Positions 1 to 8,875 of a stretch of DNA of 64,000 nucleotides are shown here, in pieces. Positions within the stretch are counted from its first letter, which is position 1. Every line of letters begins with the position of its first letter. Both the position numbers and the translations under genes were made by a program. This DNA comes from CAZDDB01 sp963843285. Lineage in GTDB: Bacteria; Acidobacteriota; HRBIN11; JAKEFK01. The stretch is taken from the NCBI GenBank assembly GCA_963843285.1, contig CAWJJO010000004.1, forward strand, positions 71,715 through 135,714, given 5' to 3'. The notes beneath the pieces were generated by a model. The model saw nothing but the letters and a program-made list of their open reading frames with translations, searched no databases and was not told the origin of the DNA.

Positions 1-1932
1 ATGGATACAACCGCAGATCCATGTCAGAACTTCTACCAATTTACAAACGGCAAATGGCTGGAGAATAACCCCATTCCCGCGGAGCGTTCTTCGTGGGGAG
101 CGGGCAGTCAGGTTTATGAAAACAACCTGGTAATCCTGCACCAGATCCTCGATGAAGTATCCACAGACACGGCCGCGACGAAAGGAAGTATTCGTCAGAA
201 AGTCGGAGATTTTTATCGTCTCGGAATGGACGAAGCAAAGATCGAAACCGAAGATCTGAAACCACTGGAGCCTGAATTTCAGCGGATTGCGAACATCAAA
301 GACGCGGCTGCCCTGGTGGATACTCTCGCATATTTTCATACGACAAATACCTTTCCGGCCTTCGCAATGTTTGTAGAACAAGATTTCAAAGACAGCACAC
401 GAAATATTGCATGGCTATATCAAGGCGGATTGGGTTTACCCGATCGCGATTACTATTTCAGCGAAGATCCGAAAATGACAGAGATTCGCAAGGAGTATGT
501 CCTGCACATCGCGAAGATGTTGCAGTTTCTTGGCGATTCCGAACAGGACGCTGCGACAAAGGCGAAAGCGATCATGGATCTGGAAACCAGACTGGCAAAA
601 GTCTCCATGACAGTGGTGGAACAGAGAGACCCGAACGCGATCTACCACAGGATGACCCGGGCAGATCTGCAGAACCTTGCTCCCAATATTGATTGGAGAC
701 ATTACTTTACCGCGATTGGACTCGCCGATCCGGGCGATATGAATGTTGCCCAGCCGGAATTTTTCAAAGAGCTCAACACAATGGTCACCTCAGTTTCGAT
801 GAATGACTGGCATGACTACTTGAGATGGCAGCTAGTCCACGAGGCGGCGCCATTCCTCAGCTCGCGCTTTGTAAATGAAGATTTCCGCTTTAACAGCGGC
901 GTGATCCGCGGAACCAAGGAGCTGCGACCTCGCTGGAAGCGAGTTCTGGAAACGACCGACCAGCTTCTTGGAGAAGCGCTGGGACAGTTGTATGTGGAGC
1001 GCGCGTTTCCACCGGAAGCAAAAGCCCGGGCACTTGTGATGGTTCAGAATTTGAAGGCGGCCCTGGGTGACCGTCTGGCGGAATTGGATTGGGTCAGCGA
1101 AGAGACACGCAAACAGGGACTACGCAAGCTGAACGCAATCGCCATCAAAGTCGGTTATCCGGACAAATGGCGTGATTATTCCAGTCTGCCGCTCGATCAG
1201 GAAAGTTACGTAAGAAATGTGGCGCAGGCCGCGCAGTTTGAATTTCGACGCAAACTCGCGCAGATCGGGAAGCCGATCGACCGCACGGAGTGGGGTATGA
1301 CTCCGCCGACCGTGAACGCTTACTACAATCCCACCATGAATGAAATCGTATTCCCCGCAGGAATTCTCCAGCCTCCCTTCTTTGACGCCAAGGTGGATGA
1401 CGCATCCAATTACGGCGGGATTGGGAGTGTAATCGGTCATGAGCTCACACACGGTTTTGACGATGAGGGCCGCCAGTTTGATGCGGATGGAAACTTGAAG
1501 AACTGGTGGACTGCGGAAGATGAGAAGACATACAATTCGCGCGCTGCCATCATCGAAAAACAGTACGACAATTTTGTGGCAATCGACACGACACATGTCA
1601 ATGGCAAACTCACGCTTGGTGAAAACATTGCCGATATCGGTGGTCTTAAGATCGCTTATCTGGCCTTCTTGAAAGCGATGAATGGCAAATCGATGGAAGA
1701 GAAAATCAACGGCTATTCACCTGTGCAAAGATTTTTCATTTCGAATGGACAAATCTGGCGCCGGAATACGCGTCCCGAATCGGTGCGTTTGATGATTGCG
1801 ACGGATCCGCATTCTCCACCGAAATTCCGGGTGCTCGGGCCGTTATCCAATACACCGGAATTTTCCCAGGCCTTCGCATGCAAAGATTCGTCCGCTTCCG
1901 GTTCGTCAGGAGCATCTACACAAATCTGGTAA
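1..1932 (+). CDS. M13 family zinc metallopeptidase (neprilysin/ECE type), 5' end probably cut off
   Basis: This is a zinc endopeptidase of the neprilysin/PepO family, normally exported and acting on peptides. The zinc motif HELTH lies at residues 480-484 and the third-ligand motif ENIAD at 541-545, with the family's GIGSVIGHE lead-in just before. The visible protein begins at the conserved DPCQNFYQFTNGKW block, which normally follows a signal peptide of about 20-50 residues. The open frame also starts at base 1, so the true start is probably upstream of the window. The C-terminus keeps the terminal Trp of the family but ends in a Ser/Gly-rich tail instead of the usual Cys-x-x-Trp. It converges on the kinase gene to its right with a 69-bp gap in which I see no terminator. 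The family call is firm and the substrate is unknown. Confidence 0.93.
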   Translation: MDTTADPCQNFYQFTNGKWLENNPIPAERSSWGAGSQVYENNLVILHQILDEVSTDTAATKGSIRQKVGDFYRLGMDEAKIETEDLKPLEPEFQRIANIKDAAALVDTLAYFHTTNTFPAFAMFVEQDFKDSTRNIAWLYQGGLGLPDRDYYFSEDPKMTEIRKEYVLHIAKMLQFLGDSEQDAATKAKAIMDLETRLAKVSMTVVEQRDPNAIYHRMTRADLQNLAPNIDWRHYFTAIGLADPGDMNVAQPEFFKELNTMVTSVSMNDWHDYLRWQLVHEAAPFLSSRFVNEDFRFNSGVIRGTKELRPRWKRVLETTDQLLGEALGQLYVERAFPPEAKARALVMVQNLKAALGDRLAELDWVSEETRKQGLRKLNAIAIKVGYPDKWRDYSSLPLDQESYVRNVAQAAQFEFRRKLAQIGKPIDRTEWGMTPPTVNAYYNPTMNEIVFPAGILQPPFFDAKVDDASNYGGIGSVIGHELTHGFDDEGRQFDADGNLKNWWTAEDEKTYNSRAAIIEKQYDNFVAIDTTHVNGKLTLGENIADIGGLKIAYLAFLKAMNGKSMEEKINGYSPVQRFFISNGQIWRRNTRPESVRLMIATDPHSPPKFRVLGPLSNTPEFSQAFACKDSSASGSSGASTQIW

Positions 1933-2001
1933 GGAAGGAGTGTAAGAAAGGGGATGTGGAGATAATGTTCTCCGTGCGCTCCGTGGTGAATCCTAGCTAG
2001 A

Positions 2002-4737
2002 TTACTGGTAGCTGAGATAGAACAGATCGGCCTGGCCGCCGGGCTTTGCGTACACGATCGTGGAAAGGTCCGGAGAGAAATCGTAGGCGTTGCCGAAGAA
2101 TGAGAGCGGGAATGCAAACGGCAGTCTCAAAGCAAGCTTGGGCTCACCGATCGTCTTGCCGTCTTGCCACTCTTGACGGTAGAACAGAATTTCCCCCTTG
2201 CCCGCCAGAGAATAAAGAAAGGCTTTGTGATCGCTGGCCATTCGCACCATAAACGTTTCGATACCGGGAAGCAGAGGGATTCGTTTTTTGTCCGCAAGCG
2301 ATACTTCGTAAATACCGCTTTCTTTTCCGGACAGGATTACGCCCAGCAGATATTTTCCATCCGGTGTTGCTTCCATGCCATAACAGTTTTCCAAAAACTT
2401 TTGGGCGCCTGTTCCATCCGAGTTTGCCTTCCATAGAACCGGCAGAGAAGTTCCTGATTGTGTTGTAATAAAAAGAGATTTCGTATCTGCCGACCAGCTG
2501 ACGTTGCTGATGGTTTCGGTCGCGAGTTCGATGGGAACCAGATTCCTGCCATCCACTCCAATTACAAACGCTTTGTTGTTCGCGCCGGCTTTCTCGGCTG
2601 CAAAAAACACGACGCGGGAACTATCAGGCGCCCAGAGTCCAGTGCCAATCCCGGCCGCCGCGCTCAGCTTCAGAGGATTTGTACCATCGATGCCGGACAC
2701 CCATAGTTCCGTGTTTCCCTGCGTATCCAGTATCTTAATGAAGAGTACACGCTTTCCGTCCGGAGACACGATCGGCTGAGAAGCGAGAACGCTGGAAATT
2801 TCCAGGGTTGTTCCGTTTTTCACGTTGTAGCTAACGAGTGAACCGGACTGCTTGCCATTGATGTAGTAAATGCCTTTTCCGGAAGGATCGGGCATCGGCG
2901 AAAAATCCGGACCCGAGCCAAAGGTCAACTGTGTTACGGAACGGTCATTCAAATCGTACTTCCACAGATTCGTGAGGCTGTTGACGCTACGGCCGAATAT
3001 CAAGCTCTTTCCAGGCTCCAACCAGTTTACATTTCCAAAAACGTCTTCAATTCTACCCAGATCGTCAGCCGTGCGGTTCTTCAGATTGAGCTTGAACATA
3101 TGACCCGAGTTCCCTGCGCCCGGTTGAATCGCCCCGATCAAGAGATCTTTGCCGTCAGGAAAGGGTAGAAGCCCTGCTGGAAACATGGCGGACTTATCAA
3201 AACTGTAGATCATTTCTTCCGTCAGTCCTGATTTTCCTGCTTGAAAAACGCCTTTGCTGTCCGACTTCAAATAGAAAAAAGAATTTCCATCCGGGGCCGG
3301 CTGCAGTGAGATTCCCGAAACCACCCGCCTGGGAGTTCCGCCAAGAGTAGGAATTGCCCATTCTTCATCGCGCCCGTAGGAACGCCGGTAATAAATTTCC
3401 CGGCCATTCGGAGAGAAGCTATCGACATTCTTTGTCCCTTCGTCATTTGTCAGCTGCAGCGGTTCACCTCCGGAAGTGAGCATGACAAATAACTGATCCA
3501 CGCTGCCAACCGGTGAAGTAAAAGCAACGGTGCGGCCATCGGAAGAGAGGGTCGCCGAATTCATTACTTTATTCCACTGGCTGATCTTTGTGATTTTTCC
3601 GGGAGCCGCAGTCGGCGCCGGCTTGGCAGGAAACTTACGGTAGATTAGAAAACCGGCAAAAGCAAGAATCAGGATTCCAAGAGGAAGAACGAACTTCCAT
3701 AGAGCGGATTTCGATGGAGGTTGTACTCTGATTTCCGTAGAAACGGCAACGGGGACGTTTGCAGCCGATTCCGCCGCCGGAGGAACCGCGGTCGCCGGAA
3801 CATGCGCTGCGGATCTTCCCGAATCGGAATCGCGTTTGAGACGCTTGAGATCCGCGCGAAGCTCGGCGGCAGTCTGACAGCGGACATCGCGGTCTTTTTC
3901 CAGAGTCTTGTTGATGATTCGTTCCAGATCAGGCGGCAGTAATGGATTCAAACGAAGCGGAGACACAGGCTGCTTGTTGAGGATTGCATCAAAAATGACG
4001 GCGTTGCTGCTACCGGAAAAAGCCTGTTTGCCGGTTGCCATTTCATAGAGCACCAGGCCGAATGAAAACAGATCGGTGCGCGCATCCAGATCTTGCGCCT
4101 TCGCCTGTTCCGGTGACATATACGCGACCGTTCCGATCGTCATTCCCGGACTGGTCAACGATTCCGGCACTCCGAATGTCTCCAGCGCGGATTCTCCTGT
4201 TAGTTTGGCCGCGCTTTGAGCCCCCTGCGGCATCAACTTGGCCAATCCAAAATCCATGATCTTTGCCTGCCCCCGCTTTGTCACAAAAAGATTGGCCGGT
4301 TTGATGTCGCGATGAATGATTCCCTGTGAATGCGCCGCGTCCAGCGCGTCCGCAATCTGGATGGCAAGATCGATCAATAGATCGGTTTCCAGCGGACCGC
4401 TGGAAATCCTGTGTTTCAAGGTCTGCCCTTCCAATAATTCCATCGCGATGAAATGAACTGATTCGTAGGATGGCGGAGAGGCATCGTCACCACCGGAAAG
4501 CACGCCCGAATCAATATCGTAGATCGTGCAGATGTTGGGATGATTCAAAGCGGATGCTGCTCGCGCCTCCCGCTGAAATCGCTCCAGCGGCTGCGGATCC
4601 TTGGACAACTGCTCCGGCAAAAACTTCAGGGCGACCGTGCGGCCAAGCCGGAGATCCTCGGCGCTGTACACCACGCCCATACCCCCGCCGCCGAGACGCG
4701 ACAGAATCTTGTAGTGCGTGATGGTTTTGCCGATCAT
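2002..4737 (-). CDS. Transmembrane Ser/Thr protein kinase with C-terminal TolB-like beta-propeller
   Basis: A 911-residue PknB-type receptor kinase. Residues 10-300 form the kinase domain: glycine loop GGGGMG at 16-21, lysine K38, catalytic loop HRDIKPAN at 142-149 and DFG at 162-164, so it should be active. One membrane helix lies near residues 347-366. The remaining roughly 540 residues are repeated blades with SPDG, SADT and APDS turns, typical of PD40/TolB propellers, which would lie outside the membrane as a sensor or binding module. The start at 4737 directly precedes the kinase fold. This kinase-membrane-propeller architecture is very common in Acidobacteriota. It stands alone, with no partner or phosphatase gene next to it, and its target is unknown. 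Confidence 0.93.
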   Translation of the reverse strand: MIGKTITHYKILSRLGGGGMGVVYSAEDLRLGRTVALKFLPEQLSKDPQPLERFQREARAASALNHPNICTIYDIDSGVLSGGDDASPPSYESVHFIAMELLEGQTLKHRISSGPLETDLLIDLAIQIADALDAAHSQGIIHRDIKPANLFVTKRGQAKIMDFGLAKLMPQGAQSAAKLTGESALETFGVPESLTSPGMTIGTVAYMSPEQAKAQDLDARTDLFSFGLVLYEMATGKQAFSGSSNAVIFDAILNKQPVSPLRLNPLLPPDLERIINKTLEKDRDVRCQTAAELRADLKRLKRDSDSGRSAAHVPATAVPPAAESAANVPVAVSTEIRVQPPSKSALWKFVLPLGILILAFAGFLIYRKFPAKPAPTAAPGKITKISQWNKVMNSATLSSDGRTVAFTSPVGSVDQLFVMLTSGGEPLQLTNDEGTKNVDSFSPNGREIYYRRSYGRDEEWAIPTLGGTPRRVVSGISLQPAPDGNSFFYLKSDSKGVFQAGKSGLTEEMIYSFDKSAMFPAGLLPFPDGKDLLIGAIQPGAGNSGHMFKLNLKNRTADDLGRIEDVFGNVNWLEPGKSLIFGRSVNSLTNLWKYDLNDRSVTQLTFGSGPDFSPMPDPSGKGIYYINGKQSGSLVSYNVKNGTTLEISSVLASQPIVSPDGKRVLFIKILDTQGNTELWVSGIDGTNPLKLSAAAGIGTGLWAPDSSRVVFFAAEKAGANNKAFVIGVDGRNLVPIELATETISNVSWSADTKSLFITTQSGTSLPVLWKANSDGTGAQKFLENCYGMEATPDGKYLLGVILSGKESGIYEVSLADKKRIPLLPGIETFMVRMASDHKAFLYSLAGKGEILFYRQEWQDGKTIGEPKLALRLPFAFPLSFFGNAYDFSPDLSTIVYAKPGGQADLFYLSYQ

Positions 4738-4790
4738 GGAAGATCATCTATTTAACTCCAATACAGGGGTAGAGGTAAAGGGGTTTTGGT

Positions 4791-4849
4791 AGTAGCGAAT
4801 TCATTCGGCGGGCAGCTCTTTCAAGCGACTGAAGTCGCTACGTACAAAC
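4791..4849. repeat. Intergenic palindromic repeat, family D
   Basis: The arms GTAGCGA (just after 4791) and TCGCTAC (ending near 4842) are inverted around a CTTTCAAGCGACTGAAG core, so the segment can fold into a long hairpin. It fills the gap between the kinase start and the end of the next gene. This is the only copy I saw in the window. Confidence 0.5.
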
Positions 4850-5959
4850 TTAACTGCAGTGGTGGGTGTTGATCTCTTGTCTCTTTTCTTTGAAGGCGGA
4901 TACCCAGTCATCGATCGTAATCGGAATCTTGCGGCCATCGACATAGATCATCTCATCCAGTTTGTCCGCTCGCGCGACATGAAACAGGTCGTAGATTTGT
5001 TTATCGGTAAGCTGATTCAAAAGATCCGCAAGAAACTGCCGTCCGGCTTCGCTAATCAAGGGATTGTTAAGACCATCGCTCTTCGCGAAATCAGCGCTGA
5101 TCAGATTACCGATACAGCCGGGTTCTTCGGGATTCTCCTGTGTAAAAATGTTCTGGCTCTTCCATCCTCTAAAATACATCGAAGAACTGGCCGTTACAGT
5201 CGGCCCGCCCATACCAAAAGTCGCTCCCAGATCTTGAATCATCAATACGGGCTGTTTGCAGATGATCTTTTCCTCTTCGCTTCCGATATCTTGGGAAAAA
5301 CAGGCAAGCCGCTGTTGCTCTTGCTTGCTGTCGTTGTGCTGGATGAAAACTGCAAGCAGCTTTAGCGCGTCGATTTGCGCCCTGGAGGCTCCTCCAACTT
5401 TTTCATCCACCTCATCCAGTTCGCTCCACTTCCAACCCTCATCCTTCAGTACTTCGATGGTGTCGCCTGGAAAATCCCGTTCGATTGTCGCATTCTCGAT
5501 TACCATTCGTCCGCGGACGTCATCGTCCGAGGGAGAGGTCGGATTTTTTTGCGGACAATCCAGACAAATGATTCTTACCAGATAATTCTCATCGGCGTAA
5601 AAGCCGAGAGCCCATAGCAGACGGTTTGCGGCGATTTCTCCAAATACTTCGCGACTCTGATATTTGACCCGCACCACTTCTCCCGAATCAAGCTTGCAAT
5701 GAAACTTCGGGCTGAATCCTCCGTGCGACCCGTGCGGCTCTACGTAATGACACGTAACTTCCTGATCCGGTGGAACTGCGATGGGACTTTGCGGGCCGGC
5801 CAGGATATCCTGATTTGCAACATCTACCTTGTGCCATACTCTGGCGCGGTGGAGATATTCCCTTCGCGTGATTGGAGACACGCGCCCCAGATATTCCGAC
5901 GAAAATGCAACTACAGCGCTGAGAAGGATGATGGCCGCTACAAATCTTCTGAGAAACAA
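4850..5959 (-). CDS. Secreted protein of unknown function with a possible atypical kinase (HipA-like) fold
   Basis: A 369-residue protein with an N-terminal hydrophobic signal segment (about residues 5-20). I do not recognise it as a named gene. The body has the order of motifs expected of an atypical kinase fold. Candidate ATP lysines lie near residues 86-99, followed by a helix with Glu (FGEIAANRLLWALGF, 106-120). A catalytic-loop-like HNDSKQEQQ runs over 208-216 with D210, and a DFG-like QDLG over 242-245. Four cysteines (132, 135, 220, 234) could form disulfides or a metal site. The kinase reading is my inference from motif order only. The protein stands alone between the propeller kinase and a metallo-hydrolase, each on the same strand, with a 188-bp gap upstream that contains a palindromic repeat. 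Confidence 0.6.
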   Translation of the reverse strand: MFLRRFVAAIILLSAVVAFSSEYLGRVSPITRREYLHRARVWHKVDVANQDILAGPQSPIAVPPDQEVTCHYVEPHGSHGGFSPKFHCKLDSGEVVRVKYQSREVFGEIAANRLLWALGFYADENYLVRIICLDCPQKNPTSPSDDDVRGRMVIENATIERDFPGDTIEVLKDEGWKWSELDEVDEKVGGASRAQIDALKLLAVFIQHNDSKQEQQRLACFSQDIGSEEEKIICKQPVLMIQDLGATFGMGGPTVTASSSMYFRGWKSQNIFTQENPEEPGCIGNLISADFAKSDGLNNPLISEAGRQFLADLLNQLTDKQIYDLFHVARADKLDEMIYVDGRKIPITIDDWVSAFKEKRQEINTHHCS

Positions 5960-5980
5960 TCAATTCTCCCTGGTACCTTG

Positions 5981-6023
5981 TGGTCGCCCTCGATGAGGGC
6001 GGGGACAAGCCCCGCCCCTACCA
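5981..6023. repeat. Palindromic repeat, family C
   Basis: A GC-rich compound hairpin with TCGCCCTCGATGAGGGCG followed by GGGGACAAGCCCC and CCTACCA. The same GGGGACAAGCCCC / CCCCTACCA block recurs at 12869-12920, and related forms occur at 47053-47130 and 52263-52301. Confidence 0.7.
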
Positions 6024-6147
6024 ACTCCGAATCTAGTCACGATTCCCGGGAACGCAATCGCTGAACTCGTTGAATCCCGACGCAATTTTCCCCAATGGAT
6101 TATGCCACGGGAAGAGAGTGCGCCCCCCGATCTCCACATCCCCCTTC

Positions 6148-6939
6148 TTACACCGCCTCAAAGAGCCTTCGCTCCACAATCGACTGGAGGTTTCGCTTAT
6201 GAAAAATATTTTCAAACGGAGTACCTTCCACGCCGGAGGGTAGACAATCGTTCAGGCGCAGGTTCGAAATCGCTTCTTCCGATCCCTCTTGCCATCCCTT
6301 TGCCGCCAACCGTTGCAGTGATTCCAGGTAGTAAGATGCGTGATCGACGGCAGCAGCGGCACGAACATTCCCGTGGCTGGAAATCAGGTTCGTTCTGCCT
6401 CTCCGTCTGATCTCCTGCAATGCTCGTGAGAAGAGTAACGGACTCGAGTATTTCATATATACCGTATTCCCCACCAGCGTATCTCCCACATGAATCAGGT
6501 CCGCTTCGGGAATATCCACATTGATCGTGCTCATTGTGTGTCCCGGATTGTAAAACAGATGCAGATTGTAGCGCCCCCAGTGCAAGATCATCTCATCCGA
6601 AATCAGCATCGTAGGTTCGACAAAATTAGACTTCTCCTCGTCGGAGCGATGCAGCTCCGAGTCGAATGTGTGGCGGTAATTCTTGTGAGCCACAATCTGA
6701 CTATGCGGGAAGAGTTTTAACCCGGCCAGGTGGTCGCTGAAATAGTGCGTCGAAACAATGAATCTCACTTTCTTTTCGAGCCGTCCCTCCACAAAATCTT
6801 TCAGCTCCTGCGCATCCTTTCTGGTCGCCATGGTTTCTATCAACAAAGCGTCTTTCCCGTTCAGAACAATCGTGGAATTCGAATCGTATGCATCCCCGAT
6901 CGCAATATGAACATCCGCGTCAATCTGCTGAACTCGCAT
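6148..6939 (-). CDS. Metallo-beta-lactamase-fold hydrolase with an altered zinc motif
   Basis: A 263-residue MBL-fold protein without a signal peptide, so probably cytoplasmic. The metal motif is H65-Y-F67-S-D69-H70, where the family normally has HxHxDH: the second His is Phe, which should weaken zinc site 1. The later ligands look normal (NPGHT, HVGDT, SSHGN). The substrate cannot be read from sequence. It is divergently transcribed from the MetR-like regulator gene, and the shared 119-bp gap holds a MetR-type box, so it is the likely target of that regulator. The start at 6939 follows a good AGGAGG-type ribosome site. Confidence 0.85.
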   Translation of the reverse strand: MRVQQIDADVHIAIGDAYDSNSTIVLNGKDALLIETMATRKDAQELKDFVEGRLEKKVRFIVSTHYFSDHLAGLKLFPHSQIVAHKNYRHTFDSELHRSDEEKSNFVEPTMLISDEMILHWGRYNLHLFYNPGHTMSTINVDIPEADLIHVGDTLVGNTVYMKYSSPLLFSRALQEIRRRGRTNLISSHGNVRAAAAVDHASYYLESLQRLAAKGWQEGSEEAISNLRLNDCLPSGVEGTPFENIFHKRNLQSIVERRLFEAV

Positions 6940-7011
6940 GAGGTCCTCCTTTTTCGGATAGCTTAGCGTCTGTGATGATATTTGTAAAATTAATTGTTTT
7001 CAGCTCTATGA

Positions 7012-7024
7012 TGAAATTCTTTCA
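7012..7024. promoter_or_regulatory. MetR-type operator in the divergent promoter region
   Basis: TGAAATTCTTTCA fits the published Escherichia coli MetR consensus TGAANNTNNTTCA exactly, and the flanking A/T extends the palindrome to ATGAAA-TTC-TTTCAT (7011-7025). It lies between the MBL gene and the MetR-like regulator gene. The match is seen directly. Binding is inferred. Confidence 0.6.
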
Positions 7025-7058
7025 TGGTTGATTGCATCGCAATAGATTCGTTGTTATC

Positions 7059-8006
7059 ATGACTTCCATGGACCTGGAAGTTCGCCACCTCAAGCTTGTG
7101 GATGCGATCGCAAGCGAAGGCGGCATGACCAAAGCAGCCGACCGACTGCACCTCACCCAATCCGCGCTCAGTCATCAATTGAAAGAAATCGAGGACCGGC
7201 TGGATACTCTTCTTTTCTTGCGATTGAAGAAAAAAATGGTCCTGACCGAAGCCGGGGAAAGAGTGTTGAGAACGGCGCGTCAGGTTTTAGAAGAGCTGAT
7301 CCATACCGAGCAAGAGGTTCGAAAAATTGGAAAAGGAGAACAGGGCGTTATCCGAATCAGCACTCAATGTAACACCTGTTACCACTGGCTGCCTTCGATG
7401 TTGAAGCTGTTTTACCGGAAATACCCCGGAGTGGAAGTTCGCATTGTTCTGGAAGCTACGGATGCTCCGATCAAAGCTCTATTGCAAGGAAAGTTAGATG
7501 TGGCGATCGCGTATTCCAGAATTGCAGACCGCAGTCTCTCTTATTTCCCGTTGTTCGAAGACGAGCTCGTTGTTGTAATGCCGAAAGGGCATCCGCTTGC
7601 CTCGGCATCTTATGTGAAAGCGCAGGATCTTGCGGAAGATAACTTAATTCTGTACGCAGTGCCGCTGGAAACGAATCTTGTGTTTCAGAAGATCCTGGCT
7701 CCGAATGGGATCTTGCCGAAGAAGATTTATCACGTCATGTTGACCGAGGCTATCATTGAGATGGTCCGCGCCGGAATCGGCATTTCCGTTCTTGCGGGAT
7801 GGGCGGTAGCACCTTACGTAAAATCGGGAGATTTAAGAGCTGTTCCGTTGACAAAAAAGGGAATTTGGCGTGACTGGTTTGCGGTGATGACCGCGATGGA
7901 AGAAACACCGGAGTATCTTCTGGATTTTGTAAAACTACTTGCCGGTCGCGCTTTGCCGTCGCGTTTGAAACCTACCAAACAGAAGGGAAGGAGGAACAGA
8001 CAATGA
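7059..8006 (+). CDS. LysR-family transcriptional regulator, MetR-like
   Basis: About 315 residues from the ATG at 7059; ATG 7068 is equally possible, and an upstream TTG at 7032 is less likely. The N-terminal winged helix-turn-helix (GGMTKAADRLHLTQSALSHQLKEIE) and the motif RISTQCNTCYHWLPSML at the start of the effector domain closely resemble MetR (RIAIECHSCIQWL). MetR senses homocysteine and controls methionine genes; whether this protein senses the same ligand is not shown. It is divergent from the MBL gene with a MetR box between them. Its stop codon overlaps the start of the DapB-like gene (ATGA), so the two are translationally coupled. Confidence 0.9.
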   Translation: MTSMDLEVRHLKLVDAIASEGGMTKAADRLHLTQSALSHQLKEIEDRLDTLLFLRLKKKMVLTEAGERVLRTARQVLEELIHTEQEVRKIGKGEQGVIRISTQCNTCYHWLPSMLKLFYRKYPGVEVRIVLEATDAPIKALLQGKLDVAIAYSRIADRSLSYFPLFEDELVVVMPKGHPLASASYVKAQDLAEDNLILYAVPLETNLVFQKILAPNGILPKKIYHVMLTEAIIEMVRAGIGISVLAGWAVAPYVKSGDLRAVPLTKKGIWRDWFAVMTAMEETPEYLLDFVKLLAGRALPSRLKPTKQKGRRNRQ

Positions 8007-8797
8007 CGCAAAGAGTTTGCATAACAGGAGCAACGGGGTGGGCAGGAAGTGCGCTTGCTGCGGCCGTATTTCAATCGGACGATTTGAGTCTGGTGAGCGC
8101 CGTATCGCGCACACAAGCGGGAAAAGCGCTGGGAAACGTACTGGGCATTGACGGTCTGGAAACGGTCATCAGCGGTTCGGTGAAGGAAGCTCTCCAAACA
8201 CCTGTGGATGTGCTGGTGGATTACACAAAACCCGATGTGGTAAAAGCGAACGTACTGGCGGCGATTGACAAGAAAGTGCACGTGGTGATCGGGACGTCCG
8301 GCTTAACGGAAGACGATTTTGTTGAGATCCAGGAAGCTGCATTGCGAAATCAGGTGGGTGTAATCGCGGCGGGAAATTTCTCGATGACGGCTGTATTGTT
8401 GGAGCGTTTTGCGCTGGAAGCCGCGCGCTATCTTTCCTCCTGGGAAATTTTGGACTTTGCATCTGCGAACAAACCGGATGCGCCGAGTGGTGTATCCCGT
8501 CAGCTCGCTTCCCGGTTGTCGGAAATCAAGAGTCCGGTGATCGCGTACCCGGTAGAAAAAACGATGGGGCCAAAAGAAAGCAGAGGAGCTTCCTTCGGTG
8601 GAACGCAAGTCCATTCCATCCGATTACCGGGTTACACGATTGCGCTTGAAATCATTTTTGGTGAGCCCGAAGAGCGTCTGATCTTGCGTCATGAGGCAGG
8701 GACCGGAGCGGAGCCCTACGTGCGCGGCGCTCTTCTCGCCATCCGGAAAGTACACGAAATTACCGGCCTGACGAGAAGCCTGGAACGAATCCTTTAG
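8003..8797 (+). CDS. Dihydrodipicolinate-reductase-like (DapB-fold) oxidoreductase lacking the catalytic histidines
   Basis: A 264-residue protein with the DapB layout: Rossmann motif GATGWAG at 9-15, the GTSGLT turn near 97-102, AAGNFSMTAVLL for the family's PNFS block, and KPDAPSG at 157-163. In true DapB the last motif is preceded by HHxxK, with the first His acting as the acid. Here those positions are A153 and S154, while K157 is kept. It is therefore probably not the lysine-pathway reductase but a paralogue using another substrate or only binding nucleotide. It overlaps the MetR-like gene by 4 bp, so both are made from one transcript. The gene ends just before a palindromic repeat. Confidence 0.8.
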   Translation: MTQRVCITGATGWAGSALAAAVFQSDDLSLVSAVSRTQAGKALGNVLGIDGLETVISGSVKEALQTPVDVLVDYTKPDVVKANVLAAIDKKVHVVIGTSGLTEDDFVEIQEAALRNQVGVIAAGNFSMTAVLLERFALEAARYLSSWEILDFASANKPDAPSGVSRQLASRLSEIKSPVIAYPVEKTMGPKESRGASFGGTQVHSIRLPGYTIALEIIFGEPEERLILRHEAGTGAEPYVRGALLAIRKVHEITGLTRSLERIL

Positions 8798-8817
8798 AGG
8801 GACTTGTATATGCCTGT

Positions 8818-8871
8818 GGAGCGCAGGCTTCCAGCCTGCATTATGCGTCGCAGGCATCTTGCCTGCGCCTG
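8818..8871. repeat. REP-like palindromic pair, family A
   Basis: Two back-to-back hairpins, GCAGGCTTCCAGCCTGC and GCAGGCATCTTGCCTGC, joined by ATTATGCGTC and led by GGAGC. It is a full copy of the repeat that the IS110 element interrupts at 10241/11868. It separates the convergent ends of the DapB-like and DinB genes. Confidence 0.8.
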
Positions 8872-8875
8872 AAAA

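Noticed and set aside
1120..1596. Long open frame on the minus strand inside the M13 peptidase gene
   Set aside because: It lies fully inside a well-supported gene, has no recognisable domain and no start with a ribosome site. It is a shadow frame.
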